Part shown: positions 48,389 to 57,597 of the stretch, piece after piece | Layout of the letters: each line of letters opens with the position of its first letter | Numbering within the stretch: position 1 is the stretch's first letter | Assembly: GCA_000753455.2 (NCBI GenBank) | Contig: LM994670.1 | Location: 2,119,505-2,182,442 of the forward strand | DNA from: Clostridium jeddahitimonense | GTDB lineage: Bacteria > Bacillota > Clostridia > Clostridiales > Clostridiaceae | DNA: 62,938 nucleotides | Direction: 5' to 3' | Notes under the pieces: generated by a model | Seen by the model: the letters and a program-made list of their open reading frames with translations, nothing else | What the model was told of the DNA's origin: nothing | Databases searched by the model: none | Translations under genes and position numbers: made by a program

Positions 48389-50125
48389 CTATATCACCTC
48401 TTTTTCCAAAAGATTAAAATCTTTAAATTGTTCACAATATACGTTATAGTAACTACCTTTTAGTCCTAACAGCTCCTCGTGAGTTCCTCTTTCTTTTATT
48501 TTTCCATCTTCAAAATATAAAATAATATCCGCATTTTTAACTGCTGAAATTCTATGAGCAATAATAAACGTTGTGCTTTTTTCTTTTCTTTTATTCAAAT
48601 TGGCTAGTAACTCATATTCAGTTTCCATATCTAAAGCTGATGTGGCATCATCTAAAATCAAAATTTCCGATTTTCTGAGTAGGGCTCTAGCTATTGATAT
48701 TCTTTGCTTTTGCCCTCCTGATAACCCTATGCCTCTTTCTCCAATTTCTGTATCATAACCACTAGTCAATTCTTGTATAAAATCAAAACAACACGCAGTT
48801 TTAGATGCCTCTTCAACATCTTCAATAGTGGCTCCGCCATTACTAAATTTAATATTATTAATTATAGAGTCTGAAAATAAAAATGTATCCTGCATTACAA
48901 TAGACATATTCTCCCTTAGTTTTCCTAAATCGTAATCTCTTACATCTACTCCATCTATCAGAACACTACCTTTGCAAACATCATAATACCTACCTATAAG
49001 ATTTAGCATTGTCGATTTACCAGACCCCGTAGTTCCCATTAAAGCTACAGTGCTTCCTGAAGGTATCTTTAAGTTTATATCCTTAAGTACAACTTCATCA
49101 TTATATTTAAAACTAACATTATCAAACTGTATTTCCCCTCTTATTTTTTCAGGTTTATAGCTATTTTCCTTACTATACACTTTTGATTTTCTATCTACTA
49201 TTTTAAATATTTTCTTTGCTGAAGCATTACTTCTAGATAGTAAGTCCAATAAATTTCCTAACATTCTTAAAGGCCATATTACATTTCCTATATATCCATT
49301 AAATGCAACTAACGTTCCCAAAGTCATATTTCCCTTCATTACAAATATTCCACCAAGAACAATCATTATAACTAAAGAAATATTGGTAAGAAACTCTACT
49401 GGAGGAAAGTACTTTCCTATTACCTTTGCTTGCTTTACGTTTAAGTCATAATAGCTTTTATTCATAGATAAAAATTTTAAAATCTCATGTTTCTCTCTCG
49501 TAAAAGCTTTTACAAGTCTTACCCCTGCAATATTTTCTTCTGCGGCAGTATTTATTTCAGCCGTCTTATCACTCAACTCGTCGTAGCATTTTCCAAATTC
49601 CTTTTCAAGCTTAACACCAATAAATCCTATAGGTATCATTACTACCATGCAAATTAGGGTTAACTGCCAATTTAGGTAGAATAGTATCACTACAGAAACT
49701 ACAAAATATATAACATTTTCTACAAAGAGTCTAAGTCCAAATCCTATAGTATCCCATATATTATCAACATCTTCACCTATTCTAGACATAAGCTCTCCAG
49801 TATTTATATTGTCAAAATACTTAAATTCTAATTTTTGAATATGATTGAACATACTATGCTTAATATCTTCTTGAACAAAACTAGCTAACCTATCATAAAT
49901 ATATTCTTTTCCATATCCTAATACAGCTTTAACTATTGATATAGCAGCAAAACATATTAAAATAGGTATTATTAAAGATTCCTTACCTCCTATTATTCCT
50001 TTATCTAAAAAAATCTTTTGTAAGTATGGACTAAACAAATCTATTCCTATAATTATAAGCATTGATATTGTTCCAAATATTAAACTTCCTTTATACTTCC
50101 ATACATATTGTAAAATCCTCTTCAT
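48389..50125 (-). CDS. ABC exporter half-transporter, BmrC-like
   Basis: A 578-residue half-transporter with six membrane helices and a nucleotide-binding domain. Walker A GTTGSGKS is at 364-371 and the signature LSGGQ at 468-472. Walker B reads LILDDATSAL: Asp493 replaces the catalytic Glu, as in BmrC of B. subtilis. Its weak site would pair with the LSLGQ of the partner, which fits an asymmetric heterodimer. I start it at the ATG at 50125 behind GAGGTG; the ORF runs 12 codons longer without a site. Upstream lie two terminators and a leader ORF. Confidence 0.9.
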   Translation of the reverse strand: MKRILQYVWKYKGSLIFGTISMLIIIGIDLFSPYLQKIFLDKGIIGGKESLIIPILICFAAISIVKAVLGYGKEYIYDRLASFVQEDIKHSMFNHIQKLEFKYFDNINTGELMSRIGEDVDNIWDTIGFGLRLFVENVIYFVVSVVILFYLNWQLTLICMVVMIPIGFIGVKLEKEFGKCYDELSDKTAEINTAAEENIAGVRLVKAFTREKHEILKFLSMNKSYYDLNVKQAKVIGKYFPPVEFLTNISLVIMIVLGGIFVMKGNMTLGTLVAFNGYIGNVIWPLRMLGNLLDLLSRSNASAKKIFKIVDRKSKVYSKENSYKPEKIRGEIQFDNVSFKYNDEVVLKDINLKIPSGSTVALMGTTGSGKSTMLNLIGRYYDVCKGSVLIDGVDVRDYDLGKLRENMSIVMQDTFLFSDSIINNIKFSNGGATIEDVEEASKTACCFDFIQELTSGYDTEIGERGIGLSGGQKQRISIARALLRKSEILILDDATSALDMETEYELLANLNKRKEKSTTFIIAHRISAVKNADIILYFEDGKIKERGTHEELLGLKGSYYNVYCEQFKDFNLLEKEVI

Positions 50126-50200
50126 CCATATACACCTCACTTTTAGTAAAAAATCAAGCAAATCACTAACCCTTTAAGCTAATAATTAGTTAAATAAAGC

Positions 50201-50225
50201 AAAAAAGTCATGGATAGCCATGACT
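50201..50225 (-). terminator. Second terminator before the ABC exporter
   Basis: On the minus strand AAGTCATGG, CTAT loop, CCATGACTT, then TTTT. This is the stronger of two tandem terminators. It lies 76 bases before the exporter start and no promoter is evident in between. Confidence 0.85.
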
Positions 50226-50241
50226 TTCAATACGTAAAAAT

Positions 50242-50269
50242 AAAAAAAATCGCGGATATACTTCGCGAT
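50242..50269 (-). terminator. First terminator after the leader ORF
   Basis: On the minus strand ATCGCG, a 9-base loop, CGCGAT, followed by eight T in all. It lies 23 bases past the leader ORF stop. An extra hairpin of TTAAGT/ACTTAA arms (50274-50295) overlaps the stop codon itself. Confidence 0.82.
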
Positions 50270-50291
50270 CTCATTAAGTAAATTCTTACAC

Positions 50292-50393
50292 TTAATAAAC
50301 TAATTTATTAATACCTAAAGAGACAGGGTTATACTTATAAACAAATTTAATATTTATTTTTCTTATTATTTTGATGTTATTAAAGTTGAACAT
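50292..50393 (-). CDS. 33-residue leader peptide upstream of the ABC exporter
   Basis: A small ORF with an excellent context: consensus promoter, AGGAGG seven bases before the ATG, a stop codon, then tandem terminators. The peptide begins MFNFNNIKII, carries about seven Lys/Arg and ends in NPVSLGINKLVY. No family recognised. The order promoter-leader ORF-terminator-two ABC half-transporters matches bmrB-bmrC-bmrD of B. subtilis, where translation of the leader controls antitermination. The peptide itself does not resemble BmrB to my eye. It could instead be a free-standing small protein gene. Confidence 0.72.
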   Translation of the reverse strand: MFNFNNIKIIRKINIKFVYKYNPVSLGINKLVY

Positions 50394-50425
50394 AATCCTA
50401 CCTCCTTTTATTTTAATATATACCA

Positions 50426-50454
50426 ATTATATATAACACCATTCTATTTGTCAA
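50426..50454 (-). promoter_or_regulatory. Consensus sigma-A promoter of the leader ORF/exporter unit
   Basis: On the minus strand TTGACA, exactly 17 bases, TATAAT: a perfect consensus promoter, the best in the window. Transcription would begin near 50419, about 25 bases before the leader ATG. Confidence 0.92.
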
Positions 50455-50553
50455 TATTTTTCAAATAAGTTTTTTTATTCTATATATTATCATGAATATT
50501 ATTTAGCTTTAAGTTAAAAAATATAATGAATAATCTAAGAAGGGGTGATAATA

Positions 50554-51345
50554 TTGATATCTTCAAAAAAAATTATAAAATTATTTATTCCATTATTATT
50601 AATAGCTTTAACACCTACCTTTACATACAATGTAAACGCTAGTATTGTACCAGAAAACTCTGAACTAAATTGGTATTTTGTACATAGAGGTAAAGATACA
50701 CTACCTGAAGGTCCTAAAGAATCTGTAAATATTTTAAAGGATTATGATGCGTACTATCTAGGTGATACAGAAAGTAAAGTAATTTATTTAACCTTTGATG
50801 AAGGATATGAAAATGGCTATACTGAAAAAATATTAGACGTTTTAAAAGAGAAAGGTGTCCCTGCTGCCTTTTTTGTTGTAAAACCTTATATAACTCAAAA
50901 TCCTGATATAGTTAAAAGAATGGCTGATGAGGGTCATTTAGTTTGCAATCACTCCTCTCATCACCCATCAATGGCTTCAATAACAGATCCTACAAAATTC
51001 CAAAATGAATTTACCGAAGTTGAAGATGCATATAGGGAAGTAGTTGGAACAGATATACCTAAATTTTTCAGACCTCCAATGGGTAAATATTCAATTAACT
51101 CTTTAAAAATGACTAAAGATTTAGGCTATAAAAGCATTTTTTGGAGTTTTGCATATAAAGATTGGCTAAAAGATGAACAACCATCAGAAGAATATGCTAT
51201 AAAGAAAATTACAAACGGTGTTCATCCTGGTTGTATAATGTTATTACATGCAGTTTCTAAAACAAATACAAATATTTTAGGCACTGTAATAGACCAAATA
51301 AGAGCTGATGGATATGAATTTAAATCCCTAGATCAACTTCCTTAA
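50554..51345 (+). CDS. pdaA: PdaA-type polysaccharide deacetylase for spore cortex
   Basis: A 263-residue secreted carbohydrate esterase family 4 enzyme. A signal peptide covers residues about 1-30. The NodB domain has YLTFDEGYENGYT (motif 1, with Glu where many members have Asp), HSSHHPSM (motif 2 metal histidines), RPPMGKY (motif 3) and the late LLHAVS. In B. subtilis PdaA deacetylates muramic acid on the way to muramic lactam in the cortex, and the length is the same. The start is a TTG at 50554 behind AAGGGGTG. The usual sigma-G promoter could not be confirmed. Confidence 0.92.
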   Translation: MISSKKIIKLFIPLLLIALTPTFTYNVNASIVPENSELNWYFVHRGKDTLPEGPKESVNILKDYDAYYLGDTESKVIYLTFDEGYENGYTEKILDVLKEKGVPAAFFVVKPYITQNPDIVKRMADEGHLVCNHSSHHPSMASITDPTKFQNEFTEVEDAYREVVGTDIPKFFRPPMGKYSINSLKMTKDLGYKSIFWSFAYKDWLKDEQPSEEYAIKKITNGVHPGCIMLLHAVSKTNTNILGTVIDQIRADGYEFKSLDQLP

Positions 51346-51368
51346 AATAAAATATTAATATAACAAGC

Positions 51369-51402
51369 AAAAATCTCCTTGCAAAATAGCAAGGAGATTT
51401 TT
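51369..51402. terminator. Bidirectional terminator between pdaA and the hydrolase gene
   Basis: A 14-bp perfect stem (51369-51382 with 51389-51402) with a 6-base loop and a T/A run at each base. It serves both convergent genes. Confidence 0.9.
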
Positions 51403-51420
51403 AAAACATCAAACTCATTT

Positions 51421-52203
51421 TTATATACTAAGATTTTTGTTTAGTATCTTTTTTATATATTGAGGATAATATTTAGTAAGTTCTGCATGACTCTCATAAT
51501 GTTCTAAATCAAATTCACTCTCATAATTCAAGCTTCTTAATTCATCTATAAGTGGTTTTAAATCTGAATCAAAAGTCTCTTCCTTATCTGAATAATGAAG
51601 AAAAATCTTATTTCTATTCTCTTTGTTTATAATTAATACCTCTTTTAATAATTCATTTAATATTCTTATAGATTCTTGGCTACAATTTCCCATAATATAC
51701 TTAAGAATTTCTGTATGCCCAGGTAAATTTAAATAATTCCCTAAGTTGTACTGCGGAGCACCAACCACAATATAAGTATCTTTTCTTCTAACTCCAAAGT
51801 AAAGCGCAGCATATCCGCCTTTACTTGAACCAATATAAAATTCTTTATTAGGTCCTATTTTCTCACAAATATAATTAATTAAAGATTCCACATCTTTTTC
51901 TATAGCAAAATCTTTATCTTTTCCTAAATAGTAAGCTCCTCTTTCATCAAAGCCGAAATCATCTAAAATAAAAATTTTATTACATTTAAATTCATCTAGA
52001 GTCTTAATGTAATTATATCTTGCCTTTTGACCAACTTTTGTACAAGCCGTAAAAATAATCAGCAAATCTTTTGATCCTTTTTTTTCTTCAAACAGGTATT
52101 TAATATTATATTTTTCACCACTATATGTACTTTGTTTGCATTTCATTAAATATTTAGTTTTCAAAAGGTCTATAGCCTTTTCAGCTTTTATTATTAAACT
52201 CAT
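51421..52203 (-). CDS. Alpha/beta hydrolase-fold protein in a surface-glycan operon
   Basis: A 260-residue protein with a nucleophile-elbow motif GSSKGGYAAL, so serine is the likely nucleophile, and a late His in HAELTKYYPQY as a candidate base. The fold resembles Asp2-type accessory hydrolases and acyl esterases linked with glycosylated surface proteins. No signal peptide. Substrate unknown. The start is the ATG at 52203 with AGGAGAG. It is the last gene of the operon from 58686. Confidence 0.7.
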   Translation of the reverse strand: MSLIIKAEKAIDLLKTKYLMKCKQSTYSGEKYNIKYLFEEKKGSKDLLIIFTACTKVGQKARYNYIKTLDEFKCNKIFILDDFGFDERGAYYLGKDKDFAIEKDVESLINYICEKIGPNKEFYIGSSKGGYAALYFGVRRKDTYIVVGAPQYNLGNYLNLPGHTEILKYIMGNCSQESIRILNELLKEVLIINKENRNKIFLHYSDKEETFDSDLKPLIDELRSLNYESEFDLEHYESHAELTKYYPQYIKKILNKNLSI

Positions 52204-52227
52204 ATCTTCTCTCCTAAACACTTTAGT

Positions 52228-52860
52228 TTAGCCTTCAAAACTCTCAACTATTTTACTTTTTCTTTCTAAAGATTCATTCAGAAGTTCTTTACATCTATCT
52301 AGAATAAAACTTACAGCTTCTTTATTCTTTATACTAAAATAATTAACCTTTACATTAACTACCGCAGCTTCAATAGAACTATGTAAAAGAATAGCTGCCA
52401 CAACACCATCAGATGCTAAATTCTTATTCCCATATTTTATAGCAAATTCAATATTTTCATAAAACTTTATTGCCTTTTCAGCAAGTTCTAGAGGAACATT
52501 CATAGAAACTATCGTATTTTCTAATATTTTTTCTCCTCGTATTTTTTTATCATCGTCTGTTTCCTTAGGTAGCTTATAACAATCCATCAAACTAGTAAAA
52601 GCATCTCTATCCTTATCCATATAAACTAATGCTTCTTGTATAAGAACTTTGCTTTCCTCTGAAAGCTTTATCATTTTTTCCTTTTGCTCAGAGTTAAGAC
52701 TTTCAAAAGTTTTTTTATCTATAGTAAATGAATAAACCATAGAATTTAACGCTGATGCTAAAGCAGTTACTAACGCAGCAACACTTCCTCCACCCGGAGA
52801 TGACAAATCACTTGCTAAATCACATATAAACTCATCTATTTTATAATTTTTAAAATTCAT
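52228..52860 (-). CDS. Cyclodeaminase/cyclohydrolase family protein (FchA/FTCD-like)
   Basis: A 210-residue helical protein with the folate-binding loop SPGGGSVAALVTALASAL near residue 21-38. The family covers formimino-THF cyclodeaminase and methenyl-THF cyclohydrolase (FchA). The lone 210-residue form is the FchA size, so methenyl-THF hydrolysis is the more likely activity. It is oddly placed among surface-glycan genes, two bases before a glycosyltransferase, which hints at a link or just hitch-hiking. Confidence 0.85.
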   Translation of the reverse strand: MNFKNYKIDEFICDLASDLSSPGGGSVAALVTALASALNSMVYSFTIDKKTFESLNSEQKEKMIKLSEESKVLIQEALVYMDKDRDAFTSLMDCYKLPKETDDDKKIRGEKILENTIVSMNVPLELAEKAIKFYENIEFAIKYGNKNLASDGVVAAILLHSSIEAAVVNVKVNYFSIKNKEAVSFILDRCKELLNESLERKSKIVESFEG

Positions 52861-52862
52861 AG

Positions 52863-54020
52863 CTAAACCTCACCTTCTTCAACAATATCTTTGTATACAG
52901 ATATTATCTTATCTGCAATAATATCTGGACTATACCTTTTAAAGCAATCTTCTCTTAACTTTTCTGGAACAAATTTTTCTTTATTAATAGTTATGTCTTT
53001 CATAGCACGAGCTAAACTATCAATATCATCAATATCTACTATATACCCATTGTCATGAGTTATTATATCCTCTGCTCCTCCATTAAAAGTTCCAATAACA
53101 GGGGTTCCACTTGCTAATGCTTCTATATACACCACTCCAAAAGTTTCATATCTAGATGGTAATACAAAAACATCTACCTTTCTCATCCACTTCGATACAT
53201 CTTCTCTTGCTAATGCCCCTAAAAATGTTACCTTATCACTAATACCCTCTTCAAAAGCTAATGATTCTAACCATTTCCTCTGGCTACCATCTCCACCTAT
53301 AACTAATTCATAGTTATCCATATTTTTAAATGCTTTACTGAAGCTTTTTATTAATGTATCAAAACCTTTTTCTCCTTCAAGAAAAGCTAAAGAAAAAAAT
53401 CTAAACTTATTATCTACCTTTTTGTCTTTTAGCGGAAATTTTGAGAAATGAATTAGATTTCCAATTACTTTAATGTCATCACGGTTAGTTAATTTTTGCA
53501 GTTCCTTTTTCAATCCATTACCTACAACTATTAATTTTTTTGCGGTGTTATAAGAATCAACAATACTTGGAATATAGCTTTCTCTTATATAAGGACCTCT
53601 TTCAACAGAGGAATGTTCTGTTATAACTAAAGGAACATTAAACTTTTTCGACAAATACGCAGCACTAATACCACCCCACAATGATGATTGTGCATGAATT
53701 ATATCAATTTTACCTTCTTTTTTTTCAATCTCTTTAAACAATTTTTCCATTCTTTTATTGAACACTTTAAACATTAATGGACTTTTAGGAATAAAATTAT
53801 AATTCTTATATCTGTACGTTCTTAAGTTATCCTCTATATTAAAATATAATCCACTTTTTTCTTTAACCTTATTTATTAATGTAAGTGGCCATATCTCATT
53901 ATAAGCTACTGTTATTTTAACCCCTTTATTTTGTAGTGCCAATGCCTGTTCTTTAAAAAAACTGCCATGAACTTTATTTCTTTCATTTGCATACCAAGAA
54001 GGTATAAACATTATATGCAT
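52863..54020 (-). CDS. GT4 family glycosyltransferase
   Basis: A 385-residue GT-B glycosyltransferase. The N-domain begins with a GSFFKEQALAL loop. The C-domain carries the donor-site E-x7-E pattern in YIEALASGTPVIGT and GGAEDII. Retaining transfer of a nucleotide-sugar is expected; donor and acceptor unknown. It is the second of two glycosyltransferases in the operon. Confidence 0.9.
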   Translation of the reverse strand: MHIMFIPSWYANERNKVHGSFFKEQALALQNKGVKITVAYNEIWPLTLINKVKEKSGLYFNIEDNLRTYRYKNYNFIPKSPLMFKVFNKRMEKLFKEIEKKEGKIDIIHAQSSLWGGISAAYLSKKFNVPLVITEHSSVERGPYIRESYIPSIVDSYNTAKKLIVVGNGLKKELQKLTNRDDIKVIGNLIHFSKFPLKDKKVDNKFRFFSLAFLEGEKGFDTLIKSFSKAFKNMDNYELVIGGDGSQRKWLESLAFEEGISDKVTFLGALAREDVSKWMRKVDVFVLPSRYETFGVVYIEALASGTPVIGTFNGGAEDIITHDNGYIVDIDDIDSLARAMKDITINKEKFVPEKLREDCFKRYSPDIIADKIISVYKDIVEEGEV

Positions 54021-54025
54021 ATTGT

Positions 54026-55300
54026 CTACCCCCTTAATATTTTATTTAATCTTTCTGAAATATTTGCCCACTCATATTCTTTTAATGGTTTCGTTAATTT
54101 ATTTTCCTTAACCAACCCAATAATTTTATTTATACCTTCTATAATTTCATCTTTGTTATTATTTACAACTATACATTTATCATTATTTAACACTACATCT
54201 TTTATAGGATCATTTTCGTCTCCTAGTATTACAAATATCCTACCTTCTGCTCCAAAATAATCGTAAATCTTTGCTGGTATTTGTTTAGAGTTCTTATTTC
54301 CAAATAAAAGTAACACCTCACTATTTAACATATAAGATAAAGCTTCTTTATAAGGAATTCTCGGTGACACATTTACATTTTCTACAGATTTTAATTTACT
54401 CTCTACAGATTTATTATCTATATTACCAAAGAATAAAATATTAATGCTATTAAATAATTCCATATCTTTTTCTTTAATTTCATTTACAGCCTCTATAAAT
54501 GGATTTACATCTCTTAATTTACTAAAAATTTCACCAGCATAAACAAAATTTACTTTAAAATTATCTATTTTCTCTGGAATTCCTAAAGCTTTAATATCTC
54601 TATAAGACTTACTATCATACCCTCTAGTAAGTATGTAAGTTTTTTCTATTGGTATATTATATGTTTTAACATAATCATCCCTATTAGCTTTAGTTACAAA
54701 AATAAATCTATCTGAAAGCTCAACTACTTTCTTTTCCCAACTTCCTTCAATACTCTTTCGTATACTTCCAATACCTTCTCTTGTAGAATCTTTAAGCCAA
54801 GGATCACTCCAATATGTAACCCATTGAATATCTTTAAATTTTTCTTTTATCTTTAAAGCACATATATGACTTGATGGTGGCTCATGCATTGAAAAAATAG
54901 CATCATAATTATTTTTCTTAACTAATTCAATCCCATACTTAGATGCTTTTCTAGCCCAATTTAAATACATATCAGGTATTGCTACTATATTTTTTGCTCT
55001 TTTTATAGTATTTTTTATGAAATTACTATCTTTTTTAGCATTTTCATCTTCTATTTTTTTAAGAGACTTTTTAGGCATTATCTTTTCAAAAAACTTACCT
55101 CCAGATATAATATGAAGTTTAACTTTTTCATCTAACATCTTTAAAATATATTCATCATAATAAATTGAGTTTTCTGGAAAGTTAACTGTTAATAAATCAA
55201 CTTCATTATCTTTAGCTAAGTTATTCAAATATTGTAACGTTTCTATAGAAGCAGAGTTATTTATTAAAGGAGAATAACAAGCAATAAATAATATCTTCAT
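54026..55300 (-). CDS. Glycosyltransferase (GT4-like)
   Basis: A 424-residue GT-B-type protein. C-domain segment IPAKIYDYFGAEGRIFVILG corresponds to the donor-binding region of GT4 members with a modified E-x7-E. The N-domain holds FSMHEPPSSHICAL. It is likely cytoplasmic and works with the next glycosyltransferase on a surface polymer. The sugar is unknown. Spacings to both neighbours are under six bases. Confidence 0.82.
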   Translation of the reverse strand: MKILFIACYSPLINNSASIETLQYLNNLAKDNEVDLLTVNFPENSIYYDEYILKMLDEKVKLHIISGGKFFEKIMPKKSLKKIEDENAKKDSNFIKNTIKRAKNIVAIPDMYLNWARKASKYGIELVKKNNYDAIFSMHEPPSSHICALKIKEKFKDIQWVTYWSDPWLKDSTREGIGSIRKSIEGSWEKKVVELSDRFIFVTKANRDDYVKTYNIPIEKTYILTRGYDSKSYRDIKALGIPEKIDNFKVNFVYAGEIFSKLRDVNPFIEAVNEIKEKDMELFNSINILFFGNIDNKSVESKLKSVENVNVSPRIPYKEALSYMLNSEVLLLFGNKNSKQIPAKIYDYFGAEGRIFVILGDENDPIKDVVLNNDKCIVVNNNKDEIIEGINKIIGLVKENKLTKPLKEYEWANISERLNKILRG

Positions 55301-55303
55301 ACT

Positions 55304-56842
55304 CTATCTAACCTCTTTTCTTACAAACTTATTAAGTACCATATCTAATATTTCTTTTAACTCTTTAACCCTTAGCACAATACATCCTGTAAAGAAGACT
55401 ATACTTCCAATAGCACCATCTATAAGTAAGACTATAAAAGGATTACTTATACCTAAGAAATTATTAACTATCTTCACTATAAATATCATAATAAATGCAG
55501 ATAAAGTAATCTTAGATAAACTTTTTAACATATTACTTAAATCAATGTTTCCTATAACCTTCTTAGTGGAATAGAATAGTAAAATTGCAGTTACAGCTGA
55601 TGCTATAGACGAAGCTATTGCAACACCTAACAAACCAATCTTTCTTGATAATGTAATACTTAAAGTTATATTAACTACAACTCCTATAATTCCATTTATA
55701 GTAGTTATCTTTGTTTTTTGCATAGAGAATAGTGATGAATTTAGTATATCTCGCACTCCCAAAAATGGAATTTGCATTGAATATCCTAAAAGAGCTATAG
55801 ATGTTAATGTAATGGCACTAGCCCCAAACTGATTTCTTCCATAAAAGGCTGTTACTATTTCTTTATTTAATAGTATTATGGCAAAAGCAATAGGAATTAG
55901 TAATAAAGAAATTATAACTATTGATTTACATAAATATGCAAGAAACCCTTCATTATCTCCCTCATTTAATTTATTGCTAATAACAGGGTATAATACTGAT
56001 ACTATAGATGTAGTTATAGCAGTATTTATAAATATAATTATCTTTTGAGCATAATCTAATGCTGACATAGACCCCACATCTAAAGTAGAAGATATATTTA
56101 AGTCAACTATCATATTTAAAGAATTAGCTCCAGCTCCAATAATTACTGGCACAACTAATATCAATACTCTTCTTATCCTCTCATCTTTTAAATTTATATG
56201 AGGAATAATTCTATAGCCTTCCTTGTAAAGTGCTGGAATTTGAACTACTACACGTAAGAAATTTCCTATTACATTGGCTATAGTTAACCCTAATATACTT
56301 ATGTCCTTAAATAGAACTAAATAAATTATCATAGGTAAGTTTAAGAATAATCCTAAAATTGAAGGTAATATAAACTTTTCGCAAACCTGAAGCATAGAAA
56401 GAAAACAAACATTTACCGATAAAAATAATAAGTTAATTAAACTAATCCTTGTTAATGTAATCGCTAAACTCATTCTTTCTTCGTCAAAGCCTGTCGCTAC
56501 AACCCTAACTAAATCTTTTGTAAATATAAGTCCAAATACTAATAGCAATACTGAAATAGCTGAGAGAATGCTTATTATATTATTAGAGAACTTAAACATT
56601 TCCTCCTTACCTTTTTCGTATTTAACTTTACTTATCATCGGTATAAATACAGTAGATATTGCTAGACCTATAATAGTAAATAGATTATCAGGAATTGAAA
56701 CAGCTGCTTTATAAGCATCAGTATATACTCCTGCTCCAAAATTAGAAGCAACTAAAATATCTCTAACCATCCCTAAAACTCTACTAAGCAAAGTAACAAT
56801 CATTACAACAAAAGTAGCTTTAAAAATTTTATTTCCTTTCAT
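55304..56842 (-). CDS. murJ: MurJ/MviN family lipid II or glycan flippase
   Basis: A 512-residue MOP-superfamily protein with about 14 membrane helices. The N-terminal ATFVVMIVTLLSRVLGMVRD and FGAGVYTDAYKAA segments are MurJ hallmarks. It could flip lipid II or, given its neighbours, a lipid-linked surface polymer. No second MurJ is in the window, so the choice is open. It overlaps the previous gene by 14 bases. Confidence 0.9.
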   Translation of the reverse strand: MKGNKIFKATFVVMIVTLLSRVLGMVRDILVASNFGAGVYTDAYKAAVSIPDNLFTIIGLAISTVFIPMISKVKYEKGKEEMFKFSNNIISILSAISVLLLVFGLIFTKDLVRVVATGFDEERMSLAITLTRISLINLLFLSVNVCFLSMLQVCEKFILPSILGLFLNLPMIIYLVLFKDISILGLTIANVIGNFLRVVVQIPALYKEGYRIIPHINLKDERIRRVLILVVPVIIGAGANSLNMIVDLNISSTLDVGSMSALDYAQKIIIFINTAITTSIVSVLYPVISNKLNEGDNEGFLAYLCKSIVIISLLLIPIAFAIILLNKEIVTAFYGRNQFGASAITLTSIALLGYSMQIPFLGVRDILNSSLFSMQKTKITTINGIIGVVVNITLSITLSRKIGLLGVAIASSIASAVTAILLFYSTKKVIGNIDLSNMLKSLSKITLSAFIMIFIVKIVNNFLGISNPFIVLLIDGAIGSIVFFTGCIVLRVKELKEILDMVLNKFVRKEVR

Positions 56843-57575
56843 TAGTTGCTCCTCTATCTTTCACAACAAGCCATAAAAACTTTGGAATACTTCCAAGCCT
56901 TTTAATTCTAAAAGGTTCTTTTATAACCCTATATGCCCATTCCATACCTATATTAATCATCCAGCTTGGAGCTCTTTTTACTTTGTCACCTATTACATCA
57001 AAACTTCCACCTACACCCATAAAAATTTTCACAGGAAGGTCATTCATATACTTAACTATAAATTTTTCTTGTCTTGGGCATCCCATAGCAACAAATAACG
57101 CTAAAGGCTTTTTATCCTTTATATCATTTATTATTTCATCTGCATTTTCAATTTCAAAAAATCCATTTCTAGCACCAACTATATTTAGCCTTGGGTATTC
57201 TATTAAAAGTTTATCTACACAAGCATCTAAACTCTCTTGCGAAGCACCTAAAAGATAAACTCCCTCTTCATTTTCTTCACATCTTTTAATTATTTCCTTC
57301 ATTAATTCTATTCCAGCAATTTTTTCTTTTACTGGCGTTTTTAAGATCTTACCTGAAATCTGAGTTCCTACTCCATCTGGAATAATAAGTGCTTCATCCG
57401 ACTTAAAATTTTCTAATATCTTTTTGTTTTTAAGTCCAGTATATAAAACCTCTGGATTTCCTGATATAATATGGACTTTATTATAAACAAACACCTTATC
57501 TAGACATTCTTTTTTACTTCCTGCAAAGACCTTATACCCTAAAATATCTATATATCCCTCTCTGTTTTCTATCAT
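56829..57575 (-). CDS. WecG/TagA/CpsF family (GT26) glycosyltransferase
   Basis: A 248-residue GT26 enzyme. The family motifs PDGVGTQISGKIL, GARNGFFE and VAMGCPRQEKFI are present. TagA of B. subtilis adds ManNAc to GlcNAc-PP-undecaprenol as the first step of teichoic acid linkage. A comparable step in an anionic or capsular polymer is likely; the donor is inferred. Confidence 0.9.
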   Translation of the reverse strand: MIENREGYIDILGYKVFAGSKKECLDKVFVYNKVHIISGNPEVLYTGLKNKKILENFKSDEALIIPDGVGTQISGKILKTPVKEKIAGIELMKEIIKRCEENEEGVYLLGASQESLDACVDKLLIEYPRLNIVGARNGFFEIENADEIINDIKDKKPLALFVAMGCPRQEKFIVKYMNDLPVKIFMGVGGSFDVIGDKVKRAPSWMINIGMEWAYRVIKEPFRIKRLGSIPKFLWLVVKDRGATNERK

Positions 57576-57597
57576 ATAGCATTCCTCTTTAAATTAC

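Noticed and set aside
50503..50530. Possible sigma-G promoter for pdaA (TGAATA at 50503)
   Set aside because: No acceptable -10 (CATA-type) at the right distance, so I do not list it as a feature.
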